A stretch of DNA of 12,944 nt from Spirochaetaceae bacterium (GTDB lineage Bacteria > Spirochaetota > Spirochaetia > B11-G9): positions 1-12,944 of the forward strand of contig JAUVLL010000050.1 of NCBI GenBank assembly GCA_030600745.1. The letters are read 5' to 3'. Numbering within the stretch: position 1 is the stretch's first letter; the number at the start of each line of letters is the position of its first letter. Of this stretch, positions 6,280 to 12,891 are shown one piece after another. The notes below the pieces were generated by a model, which was given only the letters and a program-made list of their open reading frames with translations, did not search any database and was not told the origin of the DNA. The position numbers and the translations under genes are program-made.

Positions 6280-7413
6280 TTATTTCTCAAAGAAATCAAT
6301 AAATCCGTTTATGTCTGTAAGATCAACCTGTACTGGATTATTTCCAAGCCTCTCAATATTTACACTCTTAAAAAGACGTCCAACCGTATCGTGATCCAGG
6401 TTTACTGCATCAACTTTAAGTCCAATCTCTTCCATAAGTTTGTAAAAAACAGCAGGAAAATTCTCTAAACTTTCTGCCTTAAAAAAATCCGCAAGTTCTT
6501 TCAGTCTTGAAAAAACAAAATCTCTTCCTCTTGGGTCATTGCAGGTGGAATCTGTTATCATTGAATTCTGACTAAAAACCCAGCCGAACATTAGCCCAAC
6601 CGAATGACCATGAGGCAAATTAAATTCAGAAGTTAAAAAGTAGGATAAGGCATGGGCAGCAGTAGTTTTTGTAAGATTAATTGCCTTACCACCCAAATTC
6701 CCAGCTTCCTGCAGTGCTTTTCGATTGTTTATATTCGGAGAATTAACAGCTTCTTTAATATTCTCAAGTACAAGTTGAATTGCTTTTAAAGAATACCCAG
6801 ACGATTCTTCTGTGGAACCAACAGACCAAAATGATTCCATGGCCTGACAAAGCGCATCCATAGCAGTATAGGCAGTTATATAGGGCGGCAGAGACAGGGT
6901 TAAATTTGGATCCAGTATTACATATGACGGCAATAACAGATCACTCGCCATAGAGTATTTGGAGCCGTCAACATAAACAACAGCAAAATGTGTTGCTTCA
7001 CTTCCGGATCCGGAAGTTGTTGGTACAGCTACATGGGGGACTGCAACCCTGCTTATTTTTAATTTTCCTGTGGCATAATCTTCCGGATTTCCATCTATGC
7101 AGACCAGACTATCAATCAGTTTTGCCATATCTATAGCTGTACCACCGCCAATAGATACAATAACATCTGCTTTCGAGGCGGAAAATATATCTATACCTTT
7201 ATAAACATCATTCAGTTTTGGATTAACTTCGAAGTCATTAAAAAAAATTACCTGATCTTCTAAAAACTGATCGAGTATCTTTTTTTTAGCACCGGTGCTT
7301 TCAAAGGATTTTTTACCGGTCACAAAGAACAATTTTTTCCAATTGTTCTTTACTGCTAAATCCCCCAGTTGGAGTAAAGAATTTTCTTCATTATATATTA
7401 TCTTTCTATTCAT
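6280..7413 (-). CDS. Iron-family alcohol dehydrogenase, predicted phosphonoacetaldehyde reductase
   Basis: The 377-residue enzyme is a group III (iron-containing) alcohol dehydrogenase predicted to reduce phosphonoacetaldehyde to 2-hydroxyethylphosphonate with NAD(P)H. Nucleotide-binding motifs: SIGGGTAID (87-95) and PTTSGSGSE (131-139). Metal ligands expected from the family are Asp186, residue 190, His254 and His268. Position 190 is Gln (DALCQAMESFWSVGSTEES) rather than the His of FucO-type enzymes. As I recall, the phosphonate-cluster members share this (S/C)QAIESFWSVNSTEES segment, so Gln may be normal for the subfamily. The ATG overlaps the end of the nucleotidyltransferase gene by 8 nt. 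Fosfomycin and other HEP pathways use an equivalent step. Substrate is inferred from position among pepM and ppd. Confidence 0.85.
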   Translation of the reverse strand: MNRKIIYNEENSLLQLGDLAVKNNWKKLFFVTGKKSFESTGAKKKILDQFLEDQVIFFNDFEVNPKLNDVYKGIDIFSASKADVIVSIGGGTAIDMAKLIDSLVCIDGNPEDYATGKLKISRVAVPHVAVPTTSGSGSEATHFAVVYVDGSKYSMASDLLLPSYVILDPNLTLSLPPYITAYTAMDALCQAMESFWSVGSTEESSGYSLKAIQLVLENIKEAVNSPNINNRKALQEAGNLGGKAINLTKTTAAHALSYFLTSEFNLPHGHSVGLMFGWVFSQNSMITDSTCNDPRGRDFVFSRLKELADFFKAESLENFPAVFYKLMEEIGLKVDAVNLDHDTVGRLFKSVNIERLGNNPVQVDLTDINGFIDFFEK

Positions 7414-8122
7414 TTATCTTAACCTTTGCCAGTTCCAGATCTTCTTCAGTATCTACTTCCATGCAGAACCCGCCTTTAATATCCATGGTGGATAATTCCA
7501 GTTCTGATGAAATAGAATTAAAAGCATTTTCTGCATATACACCTGTTTCGTCTCTACTGACAAAAACTTCAATTTCATCCATCCATTTATTCATGAAACT
7601 GCCTGACAATTTATAAACAGGCAAAAGAAAGAATACATTGTCTGCCTTTTTAATATTTATACCTATTTCTGAAATTAAGGAATCTTTAACTTTTCCTTTG
7701 AAATCTTTCTCCGGAAGTGCTACAGTTGAATCTATAATAACAACATCCTTTTCAGTACTGTTTATAATATCTGCAAGAACCATCTCTTCCAGTACAATAT
7801 CACCATGCATAAGAAGAATTTCTTCCCTTATTAATTTATCTGCTAAAAACATTGAATAAATATAGTTAGTAGAACTAAATTCCTCATTCCGAACATATTG
7901 AACTTGTAAATCGGGAAAAAATTGACCTACATAATCCGGTATCTGGTTCCCGTAGGGTCCTATAGTTATAAGAATATCCCTAACACCGGCTTGAATCAGC
8001 ATGCTTAGTTGCCTTGAAAGTATGGTTTCGTTATTATTAAGAGAAACCAGACATTTAGATTTATTTACAGTCAGATCTCCCATTCGGGAACCAACACCGG
8101 AATTTAATATTACCGCTTTCAC
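7406..8122 (-). CDS. PntC/LicC-like sugar-phosphate-type nucleotidyltransferase
   Basis: The 238-residue protein is a single-domain NTP transferase. It starts VILNSGVGSRM (4-14, the nucleotide-binding loop), has KSKCL with the catalytic-type Lys23, RNEEFSSTNYIYS (78-90), LLMHGD (103-108, Asp108 as metal ligand) and FCMEVDTEEDL (219-229, Asp224 second metal ligand). This pattern fits phosphocholine and 2-aminoethylphosphonate cytidylyltransferases (LicC, PntC). It would transfer CMP from CTP to a small phosphonate or phosphate ester, giving an activated headgroup. GTG start overlaps the ppd stop (GTGA), and its end overlaps the reductase. PepM here already carries another cytidylyltransferase domain, so the substrate could be a different phosphonate or phosphoryl alcohol. 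Confidence 0.75.
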   Translation of the reverse strand: MKAVILNSGVGSRMGDLTVNKSKCLVSLNNNETILSRQLSMLIQAGVRDILITIGPYGNQIPDYVGQFFPDLQVQYVRNEEFSSTNYIYSMFLADKLIREEILLMHGDIVLEEMVLADIINSTEKDVVIIDSTVALPEKDFKGKVKDSLISEIGINIKKADNVFFLLPVYKLSGSFMNKWMDEIEVFVSRDETGVYAENAFNSISSELELSTMDIKGGFCMEVDTEEDLELAKVKINE

Positions 8123-9225
8123 ATGCTCTCCATAAAATTTTCTTTAGCTTCTGATGGCGGTATGGTCGGCCTGCCAAGGTCCGGCCTTGCACCCTTTTTT
8201 ACCAGTATTTCCAGGAAATCCAGATCTCCTTCTACCATTCTTATTACAGCTTTTTTTAACTCATTTTCTGTTTTTACCTGCATAGATTTCTCTATACCGG
8301 AGGCTTTGGCTATATCACTTAAGATAACTGATCCGGCAACAGTTGGTTGACCACCGACTGAATCATGTGCCCCATTATTAAAAACTATATGCTTAAAGTT
8401 TGCTGCTTTTTTTGATGCATTTACAGGAAGACTTCCCATATGCATCAGAACTGAACCGTCCCCGTCAAAACAATATACATTTTTACCTGGATTACCTAAT
8501 GCTGCGCCCAAAGCAATCTGGGAGGTATGACCCATTGATCCTACAGTAAGAAAATCCCGATTATGTGTTTCCTCTCTTTTTTCTCTAAGTTCAAATAACT
8601 CTCTGGACAATTTCCCAGTAGTTGAAACAATTAAACTCTCCTTTTCAAGTTGTTCAACAACAATCTCCAAAGCTTTTTCTTTATTCATTTCAGAAATATC
8701 CGGTTTTATTTTCTTTAATTTATAAGGAACAAAGGAACCTTTTTTTACAATAAGTGCATAGGGTTTATTATCTTTTAACCGTTTCTCAGCTTTTATCCAG
8801 GTTTCATCAATATTACTGGATTCATCAATAATTGAATAACCTATACCCAAACACTCAATTAAAGGCAAGGTCAGCTTTCCCTGCTTTACATGCTGAGGTT
8901 CATCCTTCAAACCAGGTTCTCCCCTCCATCCAACTATTAAAAGGACGGGGATTTTATAGACATCTTCATCAACTAATGATATCAGTGGATTTACAGCATT
9001 TCCAATACCGGAATTCTGCATATAAACTACCCCGGGACGACCAGTTGCCAGGTAGTGTCCCGCAGCCAATCCAACAGCATTTCCTTCATTGGCTGCAATA
9101 ACATTATTTGAAGAGTGGTCTTCAATATAAGCGCAAAAATCTTTTAATAACGAATCCGGTACACCGGCAAAAAAATCCAACCCTTCGGACGTCAGCTTAT
9201 TGTATAGTTTTCCAGGATCTATCAT
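8119..9225 (-). CDS. ppd: Phosphonopyruvate decarboxylase
   Basis: The 368-residue ThDP-dependent enzyme decarboxylates phosphonopyruvate to phosphonoacetaldehyde, the irreversible step that drives the unfavourable PEP mutase equilibrium. The N-terminal domain has FFAGVPDSLL (18-27), ANEGNAVG with ThDP-activating Glu47 (45-52), YMQNSGIGNAVNPL (68-81) and WRGEPGLKDEPQH (100-112), the family fingerprint. The C-terminal domain has GSMGHTSQIALG (229-240), the ThDP-Mg motif from GDG (255-257) to NN (283-284), and HDSVGGQPT (287-295). Length fits the family (about 370-400). The ATG directly follows the pepM TAG with no gap, and a strong GGGAGG (9233-9238) lies 7 nt upstream. Homologues are named Ppd, AepY or Fom2. 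Confidence 0.92.
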   Translation of the reverse strand: MIDPGKLYNKLTSEGLDFFAGVPDSLLKDFCAYIEDHSSNNVIAANEGNAVGLAAGHYLATGRPGVVYMQNSGIGNAVNPLISLVDEDVYKIPVLLIVGWRGEPGLKDEPQHVKQGKLTLPLIECLGIGYSIIDESSNIDETWIKAEKRLKDNKPYALIVKKGSFVPYKLKKIKPDISEMNKEKALEIVVEQLEKESLIVSTTGKLSRELFELREKREETHNRDFLTVGSMGHTSQIALGAALGNPGKNVYCFDGDGSVLMHMGSLPVNASKKAANFKHIVFNNGAHDSVGGQPTVAGSVILSDIAKASGIEKSMQVKTENELKKAVIRMVEGDLDFLEILVKKGARPDLGRPTIPPSEAKENFMESM

Positions 9226-10527
9226 CTACTTGCCTCCCGGAATAAGGTGCAGGATTTCTTTAATAGGCATACAGTATTCATCTGCTTCCAAAGATCTGTG
9301 ATGTTCCAGTATCGATTCTGCTGTCTTCTGCATAGCGGGGTATGCACTTCGCAGCATATGATTAGCATGAATGATTACATTTGCTCCAGCTTTTGCCAGT
9401 TCGTCTTCAGTTATTGAATTATAACTTGTAGGAACAACTATAACAGGTACTTTCGACTCAAACTTAGAATATTTACCCAGAAACTCCAGTATTTCTGTGG
9501 GTTCCTTTTCTTTACTATGAATCATTATTCCGTCTGTTCCTGCTTCAATATAGGCTCTGGCCCGGGTTAGAGCATCTTCCATTCCAGCTTTTAATATAAG
9601 GCTCTCAATCCTGGAAACTATCATAAACCCATTTGAAATTTGACTCCTTTTCCCAACTCGTATTTTCTCAGAAAATTCTTCAATAGTACTGCGTGTTTGT
9701 TTTACCTCTGTTCCAAATAGGGAATTCTTCTTTAGACCCTTCTTGTCCTCAATAATTACTGCAGAAACACCTAATCGTTCAAGAGTTCTTACCATATATG
9801 AAAAATGTTCAGTCTGTCCTCCAGTGTCTCCATCCAGAATAATTGGTTTGGAAGTTACTTCCAACACTTCGTTTATGGTATTTAATCGGGAAGTGAAATC
9901 AACCAGTTCAGTATCAGGTTTTCCTTTCGATGTAGAATCTGTCAGACTGCTTATCCACATACCATCAAATTCCCGATCAACATTATTCTCCGTTAGCTTT
10001 GTTTTTTCAGCTATCAAACCGGATAATCCGCTATGAACCTCTAATATTCTAACAACATCTTTTGAATTAATAAGTCGTTTTAATCTGTCTCTTCGCATAT
10101 CCGGTGTGTTAGTAACTTCTGCAATAGCCTGGTTTAATGAGCGTGCAGAAAGTCCCTCTGTATATGGAACTTCAATTAACTCGCCGTTCCACTTTTTTAT
10201 TACATTCAGGACCTTTTGCCGTACTTTCATCTGTGGACCAACCTTCCAGTCATCCCCATGGACTACATAGTCCGGCTTAATTTTTAGCAGATTGTCTGTA
10301 TAATCCAGGATTCCCTGAGGAATAACTTCGACAACACCCTTAATATTAGCTACAACCTCTTTTCTTTGATCGAAATTTAGATATGGTAATCTTTTATATG
10401 AGGCAATTGCCGAATCTGTCAGGAGTCCAACAATAATATCTCCCAGTTCTGCTGCTTTTTTTAAAACATTAATATGCCCTGAATGAATAAAATCGGCACT
10501 CATTGCTATGTAAACCTTTTTTTTCAT
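9226..10527 (-). CDS. pepM: Bifunctional cytidylyltransferase / phosphoenolpyruvate mutase (Fom1-like)
   Basis: The 433-residue fusion has an N-terminal GCT-type cytidylyltransferase domain (about 1-140) with HSGH (15-18), GDDW (91-94) and TEGLSAR (123-129, the counterpart of RTEGIST). The PEP mutase domain (about 150-433) has LDGDTGG (231-237) and the diagnostic mutase signature EDKKGLKKNS (260-269, consensus EDKxxxKxNS). PEP mutase rearranges PEP to phosphonopyruvate, the entry step to nearly all natural phosphonates. In Fom1 of fosfomycin synthesis the same domain order is known, and the cytidylyltransferase half forms HEP-CMP. The ATG at 10527 is preferred over an in-frame TTG 45 nt upstream because AAGGGA lies 6 nt before it. 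It follows the regulator after 48 bp and abuts ppd. Confidence 0.93.
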   Translation of the reverse strand: MKKKVYIAMSADFIHSGHINVLKKAAELGDIIVGLLTDSAIASYKRLPYLNFDQRKEVVANIKGVVEVIPQGILDYTDNLLKIKPDYVVHGDDWKVGPQMKVRQKVLNVIKKWNGELIEVPYTEGLSARSLNQAIAEVTNTPDMRRDRLKRLINSKDVVRILEVHSGLSGLIAEKTKLTENNVDREFDGMWISSLTDSTSKGKPDTELVDFTSRLNTINEVLEVTSKPIILDGDTGGQTEHFSYMVRTLERLGVSAVIIEDKKGLKKNSLFGTEVKQTRSTIEEFSEKIRVGKRSQISNGFMIVSRIESLILKAGMEDALTRARAYIEAGTDGIMIHSKEKEPTEILEFLGKYSKFESKVPVIVVPTSYNSITEDELAKAGANVIIHANHMLRSAYPAMQKTAESILEHHRSLEADEYCMPIKEILHLIPGGK

Positions 10528-10575
10528 GATATATCCCTTTATGTATAATTTGTTTATAAATTTCAAATCCAACGT

Positions 10576-11097
10576 TCAAATTAAAACATTCTGTAAAAAT
10601 GCTCTGTCGGACCCCTGCTCCTCTTTGTCGGGCAGATAATTTTCCGAATAGAGAAGAAAAATTCTGCTGTTTACACCATCTTCCTTAATATACTTTAAAT
10701 CAGCTTTTATACAGGAATGCTCCACAATAAAATCCAGATCACTGGACCCCTTTAGCAGTAGTCCCTCGTATCCCTGCTTTTTAATATCCATGGTCAAATT
10801 TTCAATAGCTTCCTTATAGTATACAACATTCTTAATTGTCCTTTTAAAATACCGGTAACTCTTCCTTGTAAGCGCCTCAATTCCTGACGGTGTTACTATA
10901 TAATGTATATTTCGATTGTTTACCCTTTTAATTATAAGCAGACCCTTAACTGCCAGACGTTTAAGGATTGCATTTGTCATTCCCAGAGATAGTTCTGCAA
11001 CCTCTGCCAGATCTCTTTGACGTACTTCTCCCGGCTTATTATAGATGTTTTCGAGGATAATTAATTCTTTTTCATGGAAGTGGTTGTTCTTCATCAT
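10576..11097 (-). CDS. Winged-helix (MarR-like) transcriptional regulator heading the phosphonate cluster
   Basis: The 173-residue protein has an N-terminal winged helix (about 8-70: ELIILENIYNKPG, RQRDLAEVAELSLGMTNAIL as helix-turn-helix, KRLAVKGLLIIKR as recognition helix and wing, YIVTPSGIEALTR). A linker helix (78-106) leads to a small C-terminal domain containing YEGLLLKGSSDLDFIVEHS (110-128). This layout is typical of regulators placed at the head of surface-polysaccharide operons in spirochaetes and other bacteria. It lies 26 nt after metK and 48 bp before pepM, so it is probably cotranscribed and may act on the cluster. Two TTCAAAT direct repeats (10562-10568 and 10575-10581) in the gap before pepM are a possible binding site. 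No strong ribosome site is seen; the ATG codons at 11097 and 11094 are alternatives. Confidence 0.75.
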   Translation of the reverse strand: MMKNNHFHEKELIILENIYNKPGEVRQRDLAEVAELSLGMTNAILKRLAVKGLLIIKRVNNRNIHYIVTPSGIEALTRKSYRYFKRTIKNVVYYKEAIENLTMDIKKQGYEGLLLKGSSDLDFIVEHSCIKADLKYIKEDGVNSRIFLLYSENYLPDKEEQGSDRAFLQNVLI

Positions 11098-11123
11098 TAA
11101 TTTTAGGGTATAGAAATGCGGAA

Positions 11124-12287
11124 TTATCCCACGGCCTTTTGTAAATCCTTAACCTTATCTGTCTTTTCCCAGGTATAACCAGACTTCCCAAAGTGACCAT
11201 ATGTGGCTGTGTCCAGATAGATAGGCTTTTTCAAATCCAGATCCCTTATAATCCCTGCAGGTGTCAGATCAAAAACTGATTTTACTGCTTCCTCTATTTT
11301 ATACTCAGGCACTTTACCTGTACCAAAAGTATCTACCATAACAGATATTGGAAAAGGGACTCCGATTGCATAGGAAAGCTCAACTTCACATTTAGAACAT
11401 AATTCTGCTGCAACTATATTTTTAGCTATGTATCTGCCCATATAGGCTGCAGAACGATCCACTTTACTGGGGTCTTTACCGCTGAACGCACCACCGCCGT
11501 GCCTTCCCATGCCGCCATAGGTATCTACAATTATCTTACGCCCGGTTAAACCGGTGTCACCAAAGGGACCTCCAATAACAAAGCGTCCTGTAGGATTAAC
11601 ATAGTACTTTGTATTACTGTCAATAAGCCCTGTAGGTTCAAGAACAGGTTTGATAACCCTGGATATAATTGTATCTTCAATTTCATCGTGCCCTACTTCC
11701 GGCCCATGCTGGTGGGAAATTACCACTGCATCTATTCTTTTTGGAACTCCATTTTCATATTCTATTGTAACCTGGCTCTTGGAATCGGGACGGAGCCATT
11801 TAATCTCACCTGAATGACGAATGTCCGCTGCTTTCTGCAGCAGTTTATGGGAATACATTATCGGTGCCGGCATAAGTTCCTGTGTTTCGGTGGTGGCAAA
11901 CCCGAACATCATCCCCTGGTCCCCTGCTCCCTGTTCCTTATAGATACCCTGACCGGTTGTAACCCCCTGGGATATATCAGGAGACTGGGAATTGATAATG
12001 TTTATTACGCCCATGGACTCATAATCCAGACCGTACTCCGCTTTGGTATATCCAATCTTTTTAACAAGATCTCTTACTGTATCCTGTATATTTACAAATG
12101 CTTCCGTGGTAATTTCACCGCCCACAAGAACCATTCCCGTTGAAGCATATGTTTCACACGCTACCCTGGACTCCGGATCCTTTTTTAGACACTTGTCCAG
12201 TACCGCATCGGATATCTGATCACATAACTTATCCGGATGCCCTTCGCTTACACTCTCTGAAGTAAAGTAATACTTCCTGTTTTCCAT
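11124..12287 (-). CDS. metK: S-adenosylmethionine synthetase
   Basis: The 387-residue enzyme makes S-adenosylmethionine from methionine and ATP as a cytoplasmic homotetramer. It carries the complete family set (numbering from the chosen start): FTSESVSEGHPDK with the ATP-site His near 14 and Asp near 16, GAGDQGMMFGFA (about 115-126), GGPFGDTGLTGRKI and the signature GGGAFSGKDPSKVDRSAAY (about 260-280). Length is normal. The open frame begins at a TTG (12305) with ATGs at 12293 and 12287; the last is chosen because AAGGGAG then sits at proper distance. A structured leader precedes it. Only 26 nt separate its stop from the regulator gene, so this housekeeping gene appears to head the phosphonate transcript unless a hidden promoter lies inside it. 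Confidence 0.97.
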   Translation of the reverse strand: MENRKYYFTSESVSEGHPDKLCDQISDAVLDKCLKKDPESRVACETYASTGMVLVGGEITTEAFVNIQDTVRDLVKKIGYTKAEYGLDYESMGVINIINSQSPDISQGVTTGQGIYKEQGAGDQGMMFGFATTETQELMPAPIMYSHKLLQKAADIRHSGEIKWLRPDSKSQVTIEYENGVPKRIDAVVISHQHGPEVGHDEIEDTIISRVIKPVLEPTGLIDSNTKYYVNPTGRFVIGGPFGDTGLTGRKIIVDTYGGMGRHGGGAFSGKDPSKVDRSAAYMGRYIAKNIVAAELCSKCEVELSYAIGVPFPISVMVDTFGTGKVPEYKIEEAVKSVFDLTPAGIIRDLDLKKPIYLDTATYGHFGKSGYTWEKTDKVKDLQKAVG

Positions 12288-12336
12288 TCTCATTCTCCCT
12301 TGCAAAAAAAATATTATCTTTTTATCATTCTTCTTA

Positions 12337-12393
12337 GATTTTATAGTCCTTTACCTCCCCGGAGAAAATCAAAAAGCAAATTTAAACTCCGGG
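12337..12393 (-). promoter_or_regulatory. Structured metK leader: stem with possible H-type pseudoknot
   Basis: In the metK leader a perfect 7-bp stem forms between CCCGGAG (12393-12387 read on the minus strand) and CTCCGGG (12364-12358), with a 22-nt U-rich loop. The loop's last six bases (GAUUUU, 12370-12365) can pair with AAAAUC (12342-12337) beyond the stem, giving an H-type pseudoknot about 50 nt before the ATG. SAM-sensing pseudoknots are known near metK genes, but I cannot match this sequence to SAM-I, SAM-II or SMK consensus. There is no U-tract directly after the stem, so it is not an ordinary terminator. Confidence 0.4.
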
Positions 12394-12407
12394 AATTTAT
12401 AAATTTC

Positions 12408-12490
12408 CTATACATTTTCTACTATAAGATTAAGATCACTTGATCCTTTAAAAATTATCCCTTTGAAAGCTATTTGAGAAGTCCTTCAGA
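12408..12490 (-). pseudogene. Relic resembling the C-terminal part of the cluster regulator
   Basis: The minus strand encodes IAFKGIIFKGSSDLNLIVEN followed by Val and TAG (12408-12410). This parallels YEGLLLKGSSDLDFIVEHS of the intact regulator, and the DNA shares a TAAAGG-TC-AGTGATCT core. Just upstream the frame is broken by stops, while a neighbouring frame reads AELYFTAIGITEFVQFSPDS and EGLLK before a stop. This is consistent with a frameshifted coding remnant reaching to about 12580. It looks like a decayed second regulator copy on the other side of metK; only the KGSSDL block is firmly supported. Confidence 0.45.
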
Positions 12491-12662
12491 ATCGGGGCTA
12501 AATTGTACGAATTCCGTAATTCCAATTGCAGTAAAATACAGCTCTGCCCTTTCACGCCCTGTTTATTAAACAGAGGCTTAGCTGCTGCATTTGTACTGAG
12601 TTAGAAAAACGCCGCCGAAACAGGCTGTTTATCAAGGTATTTCTCAGATTTTTTTATCACTG

Positions 12663-12707
12663 TTGTTCAAGTAATGAACAATATAACACAATAGATATCT
12701 ATTTCAA
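12663..12707 (-). promoter_or_regulatory. Promoter-like element with inverted repeat at the predicted start site
   Basis: On the minus strand TTGAAA (12707-12702) and TATATT (12685-12680) are 16 nt apart. A perfect inverted repeat TTGTTCA-AGTAA-TGAACAA (12663-12681) begins in the -10 box and covers the expected start. The spacer holds a 12-bp palindrome ATAGATATCTAT (12691-12702). The layout (promoter, then a palindrome with 7-8 bp arms and 5-nt spacer) is the same as at abiEi. The transcribed region downstream has no intact gene, so this may be the surviving promoter of a lost autoregulated gene. Confidence 0.45.
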
Positions 12708-12853
12708 GATGTAAATAATCATCTTTTACTACTATTTATACTTGTTTATTTGAAAGCAGTCAAATATATAATTGTCAGTGGTAAGAATAATAAAAAAACC
12801 AACCCCTGCCGCCTTCATGAGCTTTTTACGATGTGGCCTTTTTTTACGATTGC

Positions 12854-12891
12854 CTGGTCGTTCGCAAGCTCACTGCTCGGCTATGCGTCCT
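12854..12891. repeat. Dispersed short repeat, copy B
   Basis: This copy reads CTGGTCGTTCGCAAGCTC at its left end and CTATGCGTCCT at its right end. It matches copy A inside abiEii at 34 of 38 positions, in the same orientation and 11.6 kb apart. It lies outside any recognised gene. Imperfect terminal complementarity (CGCA against TGCG) is kept. Confidence 0.75.

Noticed and set aside
10528..10572. PepM start at the upstream TTG (10572)
   Set aside because: No ribosome site there, while AAGGGA precedes the ATG at 10527 and the protein then starts with the expected first strand MKKKVYIAMS.
7295..12143. Plus-strand open frames opposite the phosphonate genes and metK
   Set aside because: Low-complexity antisense translations with no recognisable domains, all overlapped by clear genes.
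12288..12305. metK start at TTG 12305
   Set aside because: The first codons contain the AAGGGAG ribosome site itself; the ATG at 12287 gives the usual MetK N-terminus.
12358..12393. Metal-stem hairpin before metK as a simple intrinsic terminator
   Set aside because: The loop is 22 nt and no U-tract follows the stem on the minus strand, so a structured leader is the better description.
12559..12573. Palindrome CTGTTTA-T-TAAACAG as a terminator
   Set aside because: A one-base loop and no T-run make an RNA hairpin terminator unlikely; it could be a protein-binding site, but nothing nearby supports that.
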